Source of the DNA: Salinisphaera sp035690525
Lineage (GTDB): Bacteria > Pseudomonadota > Gammaproteobacteria > Nevskiales > Salinisphaeraceae
Assembly: GCF_035690525.1 (NCBI RefSeq)
Contig: NZ_DASSKM010000109.1
Coordinates: 38,192-102,191, forward strand
Length of the DNA stretch: 64,000 nt
Direction of reading: 5' to 3'
Shown here piece by piece: positions 19,209-27,986 of this stretch. Each line of letters begins with the position of its first letter. Positions within the stretch are counted from its first letter, which is position 1. Under the pieces are notes generated by a model, which worked only from the letters and a program-made list of their open reading frames with translations, was not told the origin of the DNA and ran no database searches. The position numbers and the translations under genes were made by a program.

Positions 19209-22034
19209 ATGGCATCCAACACATTTGGCGCCCGCGATACGCTGGCCGTCGACAACGCGAATTACATCATCTACAGACTGTCGGCCGTCGAAGGCTTCGA
19301 ACGCCTGCCCTACAGCCTGAAGGTGATGCTGGAAAACCTGCTGCGCAACGAGGACGGCGAGCGCGTGACCGCCGAACAAATCCGCGCACTGGCCGAGTGG
19401 CGGCCCGAAGCCGCGCCCGAACAGGAGATCCAATACACCCCGGCGCGGGTGCTGATGCAGGATTTCACCGGTGTACCGGGTGTGGTGGATCTGGTGGCGA
19501 TGCGCGATGCGATCGGCGAGTTGGGCGGCGATGCGCGACGGATCAATCCGCAGATCCCCACCGAACTGGTCATCGATCATTCCGTGATCGTGGATGCCTT
19601 CGGCCGGCCGAATGCGTTTCTGACCAATGCAGCCAGGGAGTTCGAGCGCAACGCCGAGCGCTATCAGTTGCTGCGCTGGGGTGCGACGGCGTTCAACGAT
19701 TTCAAGGTGGTACCGCCGGACACCGGCATCTGCCATCAGGTGAATCTGGAATATCTGGCCCGTACGGTATTCACCCGCGAGACCGAAAACGGCACGCTCG
19801 CCTACCCCGATACACTGGTGGGCACCGACTCGCATACGCCGATGGTCAACGGCCTGGGGGTGCTCGGCTGGGGCGTGGGCGGCATCGAGGCGGAGGCGGC
19901 CATGCTCGGCCAGCCGATCAGCCTGCTGATGCCGCAGGTGGTCGGCTTCAAGCTCACCGACGAACTGCAGCCCGGCACCACGGCCACCGACCTGGTGCTC
20001 ACCGTCGCCGAACTGCTGCGCGCCACCGGTGTGGTCGGCAAATTCGTCGAGTTCTTCGGGCCCGGCGTGGCCAACGTGCCGCTGGCCAACCGCGCCACCA
20101 TCGGCAACATGAGCCCGGAATACGGCTCGACCTGCGCGATATTCCCGATCGACGATGAAACGCTCGCCTATCTGCGCCTGACCGGGCGCGACGAGCATCA
20201 GATCCGCCTGGTCGAGGCCTACGCGAAGGAACAGGGCCTCTGGCACGACCCCGAGCACGAAGCCGAATACTCGCAGGTCGTCGAACTGGATTTAGGCACG
20301 GTCGAACCATCCATCGCCGGTCCCAAACGTCCGCACGATCGCGTGCCGCTGCGTATTGCCCCCCACGCGGTCGGCGCGCTGCTGGCCGGCCAGACCCAGG
20401 CCGAGGCTATCGATGTCGGTCTCGACGAAGCCTCCGGAGAATCCTTTCCGGCCAGCGATCCGGTCTCGATCGACCACGATCATCCCGGCGACGAACCGAA
20501 TCCGCCGTGTGACTGCGGGGCCGAGCACGCCTGGCCCAGCACGCCGGCGACCGTGACCCTGGACGACGGCAGCCGGTGCGAGATCGACAACGGCTCGGTG
20601 GTGATCGCCGCGATCACCTCCTGCACCAATACCTCCAACCCGTCGGTAATGATCGGCGCCGCCCTGCTCGCGAAAAATGCCGTGGAAAAGGGCCTGGCGC
20701 GCAGACCCTGGGTCAAGACCTCGCTGGCGCCCGGCTCCAGAGTGGTCACCGACTACATCGAGCGCGCCGGATTGACGCCGTATCTGGAGGAGCTGGGCTT
20801 CCATCTGGTCGGCTACGGTTGCACGACCTGCATCGGCAATTCCGGTCCGCTGATCCCGGAGGTCAGTGCCGCCGTCAACGACAAAGACCTCACGGTGTGC
20901 TCGGTACTGTCGGGCAACCGCAACTTCGAGGGCCGTATCCACCCCGAATGCCGTATGAATTTTCTGGCCTCGCCGCCGCTGGTGATCGCCTACGCGCTGG
21001 CCGGCAGCCTGCACGTCAACCTGCTGCGCGAGCCGATCGGCACCGGCAGCGACGGCGAGCCGGTTTTTCTCGAGGACATCTGGCCGGCGCCAGCCGCCAT
21101 CGAGCACACCATCGCCGAAAACCTGCACGCGGACATGTTCACCGCCGGCTACGCCGATATCTACAAAGGCGACGAGCGCTGGCGCGGCATGGCCATCGCC
21201 GAAGGCGACACCTTCGAATGGCAGGCGGACTCAACCTACGTGCGCCGGCCGCCGTTTTTCGACGGCATGAGCCGCGAGCCCGAACCTCTGGCCGATATCG
21301 AAGGCGCGCGCGTGCTGGCCCGGCTCGGCGACTCGGTCACCACCGATCACATCAGCCCGGCGGGTGCGATCGCGCCCGACTCCCCGGCCGGACAATATCT
21401 GGCCGAGCACGGCGTGGCGCGCCCGGATTTCAACTCCTACGGCGCGCGCCGCGGCAACCACGAAGTGATGATCCGCGGCACTTTCGCCAACATTCGCCTG
21501 CGTAATCTGCTCGCGCCGGGTACGGAAGGCGGCTACACCCGGGACTTCACGCAGGACGACGCGCCGGTGAGCACGATCTACGATGCGTCGGTAAACTACG
21601 CGGCGGCGGGCACACCGCTGCTCGTGCTCGCCGGCAAGGAGTATGGCTCCGGCTCGTCGCGCGACTGGGCTGCCAAGGGCACCGCCCTGCTCGGCGTGCG
21701 CGCGGTGATCGCCGAGAGCTACGAGCGCATCCACCGCTCCAACCTGATCGGCATGGGCGTGTTGCCGCTGCAGTTTGCCGAGGGCGAATCCGCCGACTCG
21801 CTCGGGCTCTCCGGCGAGGAGACCTTCGCGATCACCGGGCTGGCCGGCCGGGACGTGCTGCCGAATTTCGTTCAGGTCACGGCGGCCGGCACAGACGGGC
21901 GGTCACAGGCGTTCGATGTCCGCCTGCGGATCGATACGCCCGCCGAAGCGGCCTACTATCGCCACGGTGGCATCCTGCGCTTTATGCTGCGGGCGTTGCT
22001 CGACGACGCGTCGACAGCCTCAGGCCGTGCCTGA
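19209..22034 (+). CDS. acnA: Aconitate hydratase A
   Basis: [4Fe-4S] enzyme interconverting citrate and isocitrate in the TCA cycle; 941 residues. Seen: RLPYSLKVMLENLLRNEDG, FTGVPGVVDLVAMRDA, GTDSHTPMVNGLGVLGWGVG, the first cluster cysteine in AAITSCTNTSNPSVM, the pair in GYGCTTCIGNSGPL, and the C-terminal swivel domain with GKEYGSGSSRDWAAKG. It is about 50 residues longer than E. coli AcnA. The extra length is an acidic, Pro-rich insert at about residues 400-450, with the motif SGESFPASDP and a CDCGAEH stretch just before the first cluster motif. The start at 19209 (MASNTFGARDTL) has a GGAGC ribosome site; an upstream in-frame ATG lies inside the previous gene and is rejected. Confidence 0.95.
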   Translation: MASNTFGARDTLAVDNANYIIYRLSAVEGFERLPYSLKVMLENLLRNEDGERVTAEQIRALAEWRPEAAPEQEIQYTPARVLMQDFTGVPGVVDLVAMRDAIGELGGDARRINPQIPTELVIDHSVIVDAFGRPNAFLTNAAREFERNAERYQLLRWGATAFNDFKVVPPDTGICHQVNLEYLARTVFTRETENGTLAYPDTLVGTDSHTPMVNGLGVLGWGVGGIEAEAAMLGQPISLLMPQVVGFKLTDELQPGTTATDLVLTVAELLRATGVVGKFVEFFGPGVANVPLANRATIGNMSPEYGSTCAIFPIDDETLAYLRLTGRDEHQIRLVEAYAKEQGLWHDPEHEAEYSQVVELDLGTVEPSIAGPKRPHDRVPLRIAPHAVGALLAGQTQAEAIDVGLDEASGESFPASDPVSIDHDHPGDEPNPPCDCGAEHAWPSTPATVTLDDGSRCEIDNGSVVIAAITSCTNTSNPSVMIGAALLAKNAVEKGLARRPWVKTSLAPGSRVVTDYIERAGLTPYLEELGFHLVGYGCTTCIGNSGPLIPEVSAAVNDKDLTVCSVLSGNRNFEGRIHPECRMNFLASPPLVIAYALAGSLHVNLLREPIGTGSDGEPVFLEDIWPAPAAIEHTIAENLHADMFTAGYADIYKGDERWRGMAIAEGDTFEWQADSTYVRRPPFFDGMSREPEPLADIEGARVLARLGDSVTTDHISPAGAIAPDSPAGQYLAEHGVARPDFNSYGARRGNHEVMIRGTFANIRLRNLLAPGTEGGYTRDFTQDDAPVSTIYDASVNYAAAGTPLLVLAGKEYGSGSSRDWAAKGTALLGVRAVIAESYERIHRSNLIGMGVLPLQFAEGESADSLGLSGEETFAITGLAGRDVLPNFVQVTAAGTDGRSQAFDVRLRIDTPAEAAYYRHGGILRFMLRALLDDASTASGRA

Positions 22035-22075
22035 GCATCACCGCCGTCTGGCCCGCTCGGGTCGAAGAGGAAGCG

Positions 22076-23440
22076 CTATCGTCTCTCTCCGCGGCGGCGT
22101 TTACGCAGATAACTGAGCCACTTGCGCAGGCCGAAGGATAGATAAAGCGTTTTCTTGTCCAGCGGCAGGCCCGGTTTGGCCGATATCCAGGAGGACTTGG
22201 TAAAAGCCAGAAGCTGGTCGGGATAAACGCTGCGATGGCCGATCACCAGATAGGCCGCGATGGCGGCACCCGAGGCATAGAAGGTGCCGGTCGACGTGTC
22301 GAACAGTTCGATACCCATGAGTATCGCGGCGATGGGCGCATCGGAGGCCGCGGCCACCACCGCAACCAGGCCGATCGCGCCGCCCAGCGCCGGGCTGAAA
22401 CCGAGTAGATGGGAAAAAGCGTTGCCGGTCATGGCGCCGATGACGAGCTGTGGTGTCACGACGCCGCCATAAAACCCGGAGCCCAGCGTGATCGCCACCA
22501 GAATCGACTTCCACAGGAAACCGAGATACGGCATGGGGTCGCCGGCGAGCGCGTGGTCCATCAATGGCAGGCTCAGGCCCAGGTAATCGGTGGGAATCAC
22601 GATGATCAGCACGGCCAGAATGACGCCGCCCAACAGCGGCATCAGCGGCGGCCACAGATTGAACCGGTACCGGAACCGCTTGAAGCCCCGGCGGGCGAGC
22701 TCGATCAGATAAACGTAGAGCCACGCGACCAGACCGCAAATGATCCCGATGATCACGGTCTTGATGAACAGGATTTCCGAGAAATTGTCCGGCAGCCCGA
22801 TGGTGAAATATTCGATGTACGGGGCGTCGACCAACTTGCTGATCTCGAACGACGCAAAGCCGGCCACCGTGGCCGGAAACAGGAAATCGTGCCGGAGATA
22901 GCCGACCGTGAGGATTTCCACGCCGTAGACGGCGCCCGCGATCGGCGTGCCGAAGACGCCGGCGAAACCGGCGCTGATGCCGCAGGCGACGAGCCGCTTT
23001 CGCAACTCGCCGTTCAGGTGCAGTACCTTGCCGATCCCGGCCGCGACCGCCCCGCCGATGTGCGAGCACGGCCCAGTCCGGCCGGCCGAACCGCCGGAGG
23101 CCAGTGTGGCCAGCGCGGCCACGGGTTTGATCCACGCCGTGGCCAGCGGCATTCTGCCCGCCTGCTGATGCACTGCGGCGATCGTCGAATCCTTCAGACC
23201 CGTCTTGTTGGCGCGGTAACCCCAGTGCAGCAGCAGACCGTTGAACAGACCGCCCAACGGCAACAGCACCATATGCAGCCAGAGCGGCGCGGTTTCAGTG
23301 GGCGCGGAAACGAAGAACAGCGCGTACAGAAAAAGACTGGTGCCCGCCCCGACCAGGGTCCCCGTCAGCGTGGCCAGCACCAGCCACTGGGCTACGGTCG
23401 CAAGCATCACAACGGGTTCGACGAGCCTGACGGGCTGCAT
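22076..23440 (-). CDS. CLC-family chloride channel/transporter lacking the gating glutamate
   Basis: CLC-fold membrane protein of 454 residues with about ten or more hydrophobic helices. Family landmarks: the helix-N region GFYGGVVTPQLVIGAMTG (GxFxP site) and the anion-site segment GGSAGRTGPCSHIGG, which aligns with GREGPxxQIGG of ClC-ec1. There the gating glutamate (E148) is replaced by threonine, and the first motif GSGIPE is degenerate (TGLKDSTIAAV). In known CLCs, loss of this glutamate abolishes proton coupling and gives channel-like behaviour, so an anion channel is inferred rather than an antiporter. It stands alone, convergent with acnA, with a basic C-terminal tail. Ion selectivity cannot be told. 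Confidence 0.85.
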   Translation of the reverse strand: MQPVRLVEPVVMLATVAQWLVLATLTGTLVGAGTSLFLYALFFVSAPTETAPLWLHMVLLPLGGLFNGLLLHWGYRANKTGLKDSTIAAVHQQAGRMPLATAWIKPVAALATLASGGSAGRTGPCSHIGGAVAAGIGKVLHLNGELRKRLVACGISAGFAGVFGTPIAGAVYGVEILTVGYLRHDFLFPATVAGFASFEISKLVDAPYIEYFTIGLPDNFSEILFIKTVIIGIICGLVAWLYVYLIELARRGFKRFRYRFNLWPPLMPLLGGVILAVLIIVIPTDYLGLSLPLMDHALAGDPMPYLGFLWKSILVAITLGSGFYGGVVTPQLVIGAMTGNAFSHLLGFSPALGGAIGLVAVVAAASDAPIAAILMGIELFDTSTGTFYASGAAIAAYLVIGHRSVYPDQLLAFTKSSWISAKPGLPLDKKTLYLSFGLRKWLSYLRKRRRGERR

Positions 23441-23786
23441 TTACGGGCGGCGGTCTCGGAGAATCTTCAGGTGAGCAGACCGGGCATGGTTCGTTGCCGA
23501 ATCACACAAGCGAGCGGCGGCACCGCGAACGAGCGCGCCGCCTGCCCGGCCTTTTCAGGCGTACGCGAACCGTGGTCCCCGGTTGATCTTGTGGCGTGAC
23601 AGTCTGTTTTTATGAAAATGAGTATCGCCGAGGCGCGGATGCTTGTCCATTGGCGGCGCCTGCACGACACCCTTCGTCGCCGTCGGCCGGGGTGCCCGAG
23701 TCTCTTTCGAGCGCTATCCTGTGCAGACTGTTGTCTGCCCAACGACACCCCCGATAGCATGGAATCAGTCAGCGAGGTATGAATCG
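23441..23786. other. Intergenic region without recognisable gene
   Basis: About 346 bp between the divergent CLC and cyclic-nucleotide-domain genes. Short open frames occur on both strands, but none has family-like composition. A GAGGT ribosome site lies about 10 bp before the start at 23787. No FNR-type box, terminator or repeat was found by eye. Confidence 0.6.
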
Positions 23787-24260
23787 ATGTCGAACCAACC
23801 CACCGTGAGCGATCTGGCCGAACGGGATTTCTTCATCGGGCTCGATCCGTCCTTTCTTTCTTTTCTGGCCGGCTGTGCCACGCCGCTCGCGCTGGACACG
23901 GAAGATATCCTGTTTCGCCACGATCACCGCGCGCAGCAGTTCTATTTCATACGCCGGGGCGCCATCAGCATCGAAGTGGCGGCGATCAGCGGCCCCGCGC
24001 TCGAAATGCAACATCTCGGACCCGGCGAGGTCGTCGGCTGGTCGTGGCTGATACCGCCCTATCGCTGGCATTTTCAAGCCCGTGCCCTGGAAGACAGCGA
24101 CGTGCTGGTATTCGACGGCGACGCCATTCTGGCCCGCTGCGAATCCGACCCCAAATTCGGCTACGAGCTGTTCAAGCGCTTTTCGGCCCTGATGTCCCGA
24201 CGGCTGAGTTCCGCCCGGCAAAAGATGATGGAGGAATGGCATCCAGCGGGCTTTGCGTGA
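23787..24260 (+). CDS. Cyclic-nucleotide-binding-domain protein without DNA-binding domain
   Basis: Protein of 157 residues consisting of one cNMP-binding (Crp-like) beta-roll: ILFRHDHRAQQFYFIRRGAI, LGPGEVVGWSWLIPPYRWHF, QARALEDSDVLVFDG. A final helical stretch (RFSALMSRRLSSARQKMM) corresponds to the dimerisation helix, but no helix-turn-helix follows. The phosphate-binding arginine motif of true cAMP sites (RSA) is not seen; the equivalent is FQARAL, so ligand binding is uncertain. The start at 23787 (MSNQPTVSDLAER) has good family context. It is divergent from the CLC gene and converges with the SirB2 gene. It probably acts as a sensor or protein partner and not as a transcription factor. 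Confidence 0.82.
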   Translation: MSNQPTVSDLAERDFFIGLDPSFLSFLAGCATPLALDTEDILFRHDHRAQQFYFIRRGAISIEVAAISGPALEMQHLGPGEVVGWSWLIPPYRWHFQARALEDSDVLVFDGDAILARCESDPKFGYELFKRFSALMSRRLSSARQKMMEEWHPAGFA

Positions 24261-24287
24261 GTCCGAGCCGGGCGGCAGCCGCTCAGA

Positions 24288-24692
24288 TCAAAGCGCGAAA
24301 TGCAGAAAGCCCGTCGGCCGCATGGTCACGGCCACGCCCACGATATAGGCAAAGACCAGCAGCGCGAGCACGCCCGCGAGCGCCCGCCACCGGCGGTCGG
24401 ACGGGCCACGAAACACCACGGTACCCAGCGCAATATAGGCGATCAGACCGATCACCTTCGCGGTCAGCCAGTCGCTGTTGAAAAACGGATACTGATGGAT
24501 GAGAAAGGCCAGCGTGAGACCGCTGGCCAGCAACAGCGTGTCGATGACGTGCGGCACGATGCGCAGCCAACGCCAGAGACCGCGGCGCGCCACGTTGACC
24601 CATAGACCGCGCGCCGTGAACAGGCTGACGCTGGCCCCGGCGCAGCTCATGTGAACGAGCTTGATCCCGTTGTAGAGAGTGCCGATGTCCAT
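24288..24692 (-). CDS. SirB2-family integral membrane protein
   Basis: Membrane protein of 134 residues with four hydrophobic segments, matching the SirB2 family: LYNGIKLVHMSCAGASVSLF, RIVPHVIDTLLLASGLTLAF, WLTAKVIGLIAYIALGTVVF and a last helix LAGVLALLVFAYIVGVAV. The pattern of His and Pro residues early in the helices is typical. Function is unknown despite the name (the family was named after an invasion-regulator locus). It is divergent from nnrS with an FNR-type box in the shared 295-bp gap, so it could belong to the low-oxygen regulon; that is inference. In other genomes the family often neighbours respiration genes. Confidence 0.85.
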   Translation of the reverse strand: MDIGTLYNGIKLVHMSCAGASVSLFTARGLWVNVARRGLWRWLRIVPHVIDTLLLASGLTLAFLIHQYPFFNSDWLTAKVIGLIAYIALGTVVFRGPSDRRWRALAGVLALLVFAYIVGVAVTMRPTGFLHFAL

Positions 24693-24846
24693 CAGCTTCG
24701 TTGCCTTTTTCTTTTAGGACGATATGAACCTGCGACGCCGCCGGGTCATCGCCTTCGACGCGTTCGCCCTGATCGATACGAAAACCGAGTGCGGCCGCCC
24801 GAGCGCCATGCGTTTACCCAGTGTGCCGGCAACGCCGGTACAGGCC

Positions 24847-24860
24847 TTGATCTGCGTCAA
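24847..24860 (+). promoter_or_regulatory. FNR/DNR-type box upstream of nnrS
   Basis: TTGATCTGCGTCAA, one mismatch from TTGAT-N4-ATCAA, centred about 134 bp before the nnrS start. A weak -10 (CATCAT, 24884-24889) lies about 33 bp downstream of the centre, the spacing expected for activation from about -41.5. The remaining bases between SirB2 and nnrS hold no convincing gene. Confidence 0.55.
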
Positions 24861-24987
24861 GGCGGGCCGACAGGGCGATCCCTCATCATGTGCTATGAAA
24901 AAACCGGCGATTCGCGCGATATTGTAATCGCCGTGTCGCGCGGTCTGCCGAGTGCGGGCCACCAACACCTCATAGACGGGGATTTGC

Positions 24988-26223
24988 GTGAAGACTCCGA
25001 TCATGGCCGGGCGAGCAGCGATCGTACTGGCTTCACCGCATCGGCCGTTCTTTCTGGCCGGCGCCGCGCAGATCGTCGCGGCCATGGGGCTTTGGCTAAC
25101 GATTCTCTGCGGCTGGTATCTACCCGGCACGGCCGGCCCGACGCTCGCGGTTCCCGGCATGGCTGTGCACGTTTTTCTGATGCTGTACGGCCTGTTTCCG
25201 TTTTTTGTGTTCGGTTTCGCCCTTACCGCGTTCCCACGCTGGTTGAACAGCGCACCGGTGCCCAAGGCGCGCTATGCGCGCATCGCCGCCGGCATGGCGC
25301 TGGGCGTGTGCGTCGCCTACATCGGCTTCCTGATCGACCGGAGGCTGGCCGCCGCGGGTGCTGCGCTGTTCGTGGCCGCATGGGGCTTCGGTTGGGTCAC
25401 GCTGTATCGAGTCTGGCGGCACTCGCCGCGTGTCGACAAGCGCTTCGCGCTGTTTCCACTGGGGTGTATCGCCGCGGGCTGGCTCGGCGCGGCCATCTAC
25501 GTCGCCGGGTTGATCGTACCGCGGGCGCCGCTGCTGGAACCGGCCATCGCGATCGGCATCTGGCTGTTTCTGGTGCCGCTGATCGTGGCCATAAGCCATC
25601 GAATGATTCCGTTTTTCAGTTCTCGTGTTCTAAGTGACTACCGAATCGCCAAACCCGGCTGGACCCTACCGGCCACCTTGCTTTGCGTTGCCGCCCACTG
25701 CAGCCTCGCGATCGCCGGCCGGCTTGACTGGTCGCTCTTCTGCGATCTACCGCTGGCGGCGCTCGCCGCGTGGCATAGCTGGCGCTGGGGGCTGGCGCGG
25801 AGCCTGCGCAACCCCCTGCTCGGCATGCTCCACGTCGCCTTCGCCTGGCTGGCCGTCGCGATGACGCTGTATGCAATCGACAGTCTGCTGCAGTTCTTCG
25901 GCGCTCGAATGTCGCTCGGCACCGCGCCTCTGCATGCGCTGGGGATCGGCTTCGTCACCGGTATGGTGGTCGCCATGGCCACCCGCGTGAGCCTCGGTCA
26001 TTCAGGCCGCCCGCTGATCGCCGGGCGTGTCGCGCTATGGGCTTTCACGCTGATTCAAGTGACGGCCGTGGTCCGCGTCCTGGCCGAATGCCCGGTGCCG
26101 AGCGGATTGCGCCCGTGGTTGATCCTCGCCGCCGCGGCGCTCTGGCTCGTCGCCCTGCTGCCCTGGACTCTGCGCTATGGCGCCGCCTATCTCGGCCCGC
26201 GCGTGGACGGTGCGCCAGGCTAG
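24988..26223 (+). CDS. nnrS: NnrS family membrane protein (nitric-oxide stress)
   Basis: Polytopic membrane protein of 411 residues, about twelve helices, of the NnrS family: haem- and copper-containing proteins that relieve nitric-oxide stress during denitrification. Landmarks: SPHRPFFLAGAAQIVAAMGL, HVFLMLYGLFPFFVFGFALT, FPRWLNSAPVP, SHRMIPFFSSRVL with conserved His and Arg, and ALGIGFVTGMVVAMATRVSL followed by LGHSGRPL. The start is GTG 24988 or ATG 25003 (MAGRAAIVL); both precede the family motif and the GTG gives the longer frame. The gene is preceded by an FNR/DNR-type box and sits next to cydABDC and hmp, which fits a nitric-oxide defence role. Confidence 0.9.
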   Translation: MKTPIMAGRAAIVLASPHRPFFLAGAAQIVAAMGLWLTILCGWYLPGTAGPTLAVPGMAVHVFLMLYGLFPFFVFGFALTAFPRWLNSAPVPKARYARIAAGMALGVCVAYIGFLIDRRLAAAGAALFVAAWGFGWVTLYRVWRHSPRVDKRFALFPLGCIAAGWLGAAIYVAGLIVPRAPLLEPAIAIGIWLFLVPLIVAISHRMIPFFSSRVLSDYRIAKPGWTLPATLLCVAAHCSLAIAGRLDWSLFCDLPLAALAAWHSWRWGLARSLRNPLLGMLHVAFAWLAVAMTLYAIDSLLQFFGARMSLGTAPLHALGIGFVTGMVVAMATRVSLGHSGRPLIAGRVALWAFTLIQVTAVVRVLAECPVPSGLRPWLILAAAALWLVALLPWTLRYGAAYLGPRVDGAPG

Positions 26224-26261
26224 GTTTGGCGACGCCGCCGGGCGCGGCGACGGGTGGGACG

Positions 26262-27986
26262 TTAACCAAGTGCCGCATAGATCGGCAGATAGCGCCCTCG
26301 GCGCAACAGTTCGCCCGGCGTCCCCTGCTCCAGCACGCGGCCGTCGCCTAGCACCGCAACCCGGTCGACGTGCCGCAGGGCCTGGGGCCGATGCGTGATG
26401 AGCAGCGTCGTACGATTCGCCATGAGCGTTTCCAGCGCCTGCAGCACCGCATGCTCGGTCCCGGCGTCCAGCCCTTCGGTGGGCTCGTCCAACAACAAAA
26501 TCGGCGCGTCCTTGAGCAGCGCGCGAGCGATGGCGATCCGGCGCGCCTGGCCACCGGACAGGCGCGTCCCCGTTTCGCCGGTCACGGTGTCCAGTCCACC
26601 CGGCAGCGCCCGAATTTCAGCCTCGATCCCGGCCTGACGCAGAGCGCCCCAGAGCTGTTCGTCCGTGGCTCCGCTGTGCGCGAGCCTCAGATTCTCGCGG
26701 ATGCTGGTATTGAACAGATGCGTCCGCTGCGAGACCACGGCACACCAGCCGCGGACCGTCTCGCCGCGATAGGCGCGCAGCGGTACGCCGCCCAGGGTCG
26801 CCTCGCCGTCCTGATAGTCCCAGAATCGTAGCAACACATTGAACAAACTTGTTTTTCCCGAACCCGTCGCGCCGACGACACCCAGCCGTTGGCCCGGCGC
26901 CACGTGTAAGTCGATACCGTCCAGCGCCCAGCGCGCGCCTTCGGCATAGCGCATACGCAGCCCGCGGCACCGGATATCGAAAATGGGCGGCGGCTCGGCC
27001 TCGCGCGGCGGTTCGTCCACCGCCGGCGCGGCATCGACCAGAGCGAATATTCGGCGCGCGGCGGCGCGCGTCTCGCCGAGGCTCCGAAAGGCCAATGGCA
27101 ACGGATTGACGGCCTCGAAGCTGGCCAGGATGAAAAACGCGATCATCGCCAGATCGGCGCCGTCGAGCCGGCCGGCCGCGATCAGCGGAATCACGGCCAC
27201 CAACGCCAGCCAGAGACAGAGCCGGGTCGCGAGCCCCGAAACCGCCCCCGCCACGGCATCGATCCATACCTGCCGGCGCTGCGGCGCGACCAGCCCCTGG
27301 CTCAGCCGTTCCACATGCCCGGCCTGACGGACACGCGCCTGATAGACGTGCAGTTCGTCCATGCCGCGCACGGAATCGGCGATCGCGGAGCGCAGATCGG
27401 CGCGACCCGCCACGGCACGCGCGCCGGGTACCGCCCCCAGGCGCTGGACCAACAGCGGCATCCCGATACCGACGACCACCAGCCCGGCCAGATCGATCAG
27501 CGCCGCGGCCACGCTGAAGCCGGCGAGGAAACCGACCATCACCAGCACGCTGACCGCCGCGGCAACGGTGGGCACGAGCACCCGTAGATAGAAGTTGTCG
27601 AGCGTATCGATATCCGCGCGGATACGACTCAGCAGATCGCCGCCGCGATAAAACTGTAGCCGCGCCGGCGCCAGCGGTTCGAGATGCACATAGAACCAGC
27701 CGCGCAACTGCGACAGCAGGCGAAGCGTGGCGTCGTGGGTCACCAGCCGCTCACCGTAACGCCCGACGCTCCGCACGATGGCCAGGGCGCGAATACCGGC
27801 AGCCGGCGTGAAGTAGTTGATCGTATACCCGCCAAGGCCCGCCAGCGCCATTGCGGTGATGAACCAGCCGGCCAGCGACAACAACGCCACATTGGCCAGA
27901 ATGACGCCGGTCGACAGCGCGATGCCGGCAGCGAGCGAGCGCCGGAAGGGCTTGAAGAGACCGAGCAGACGCAGCAAATCGGTCAT
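26262..27986 (-). CDS. cydC: CydC, thiol-exporting ABC transporter subunit
   Basis: One half of the heterodimeric CydDC ABC exporter, which moves cysteine and glutathione to the periplasm and is needed for assembly of cytochrome bd and periplasmic c-type cytochromes. 574 residues: six-helix membrane domain (1-300), then an ATPase with Walker A GATGSGKTSL, signature LSGGQARRIAIARALL, Walker B ILLLDEPTEGLD and a switch His in LLITHRPQAL. It starts in the stop of cydD (4-bp overlap), so the pair is translationally coupled. It is the last gene of the cydAB-orf86-cydDC transcription unit; the nnrS gene converges on it. Confidence 0.94.
   Translation of the reverse strand: MTDLLRLLGLFKPFRRSLAAGIALSTGVILANVALLSLAGWFITAMALAGLGGYTINYFTPAAGIRALAIVRSVGRYGERLVTHDATLRLLSQLRGWFYVHLEPLAPARLQFYRGGDLLSRIRADIDTLDNFYLRVLVPTVAAAVSVLVMVGFLAGFSVAAALIDLAGLVVVGIGMPLLVQRLGAVPGARAVAGRADLRSAIADSVRGMDELHVYQARVRQAGHVERLSQGLVAPQRRQVWIDAVAGAVSGLATRLCLWLALVAVIPLIAAGRLDGADLAMIAFFILASFEAVNPLPLAFRSLGETRAAARRIFALVDAAPAVDEPPREAEPPPIFDIRCRGLRMRYAEGARWALDGIDLHVAPGQRLGVVGATGSGKTSLFNVLLRFWDYQDGEATLGGVPLRAYRGETVRGWCAVVSQRTHLFNTSIRENLRLAHSGATDEQLWGALRQAGIEAEIRALPGGLDTVTGETGTRLSGGQARRIAIARALLKDAPILLLDEPTEGLDAGTEHAVLQALETLMANRTTLLITHRPQALRHVDRVAVLGDGRVLEQGTPGELLRRGRYLPIYAALG

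Noticed and set aside
22409..23599. Nearly 400-codon open frame antisense to the CLC gene
   Set aside because: Hydrophilic Arg/Gln-rich translation without motifs; the opposite strand encodes a clear CLC membrane protein.
24724..24927. 67-codon frame between SirB2 and nnrS
   Set aside because: No ribosome site of note, no family resemblance, and it contains the FNR-type box; treated as regulatory DNA.
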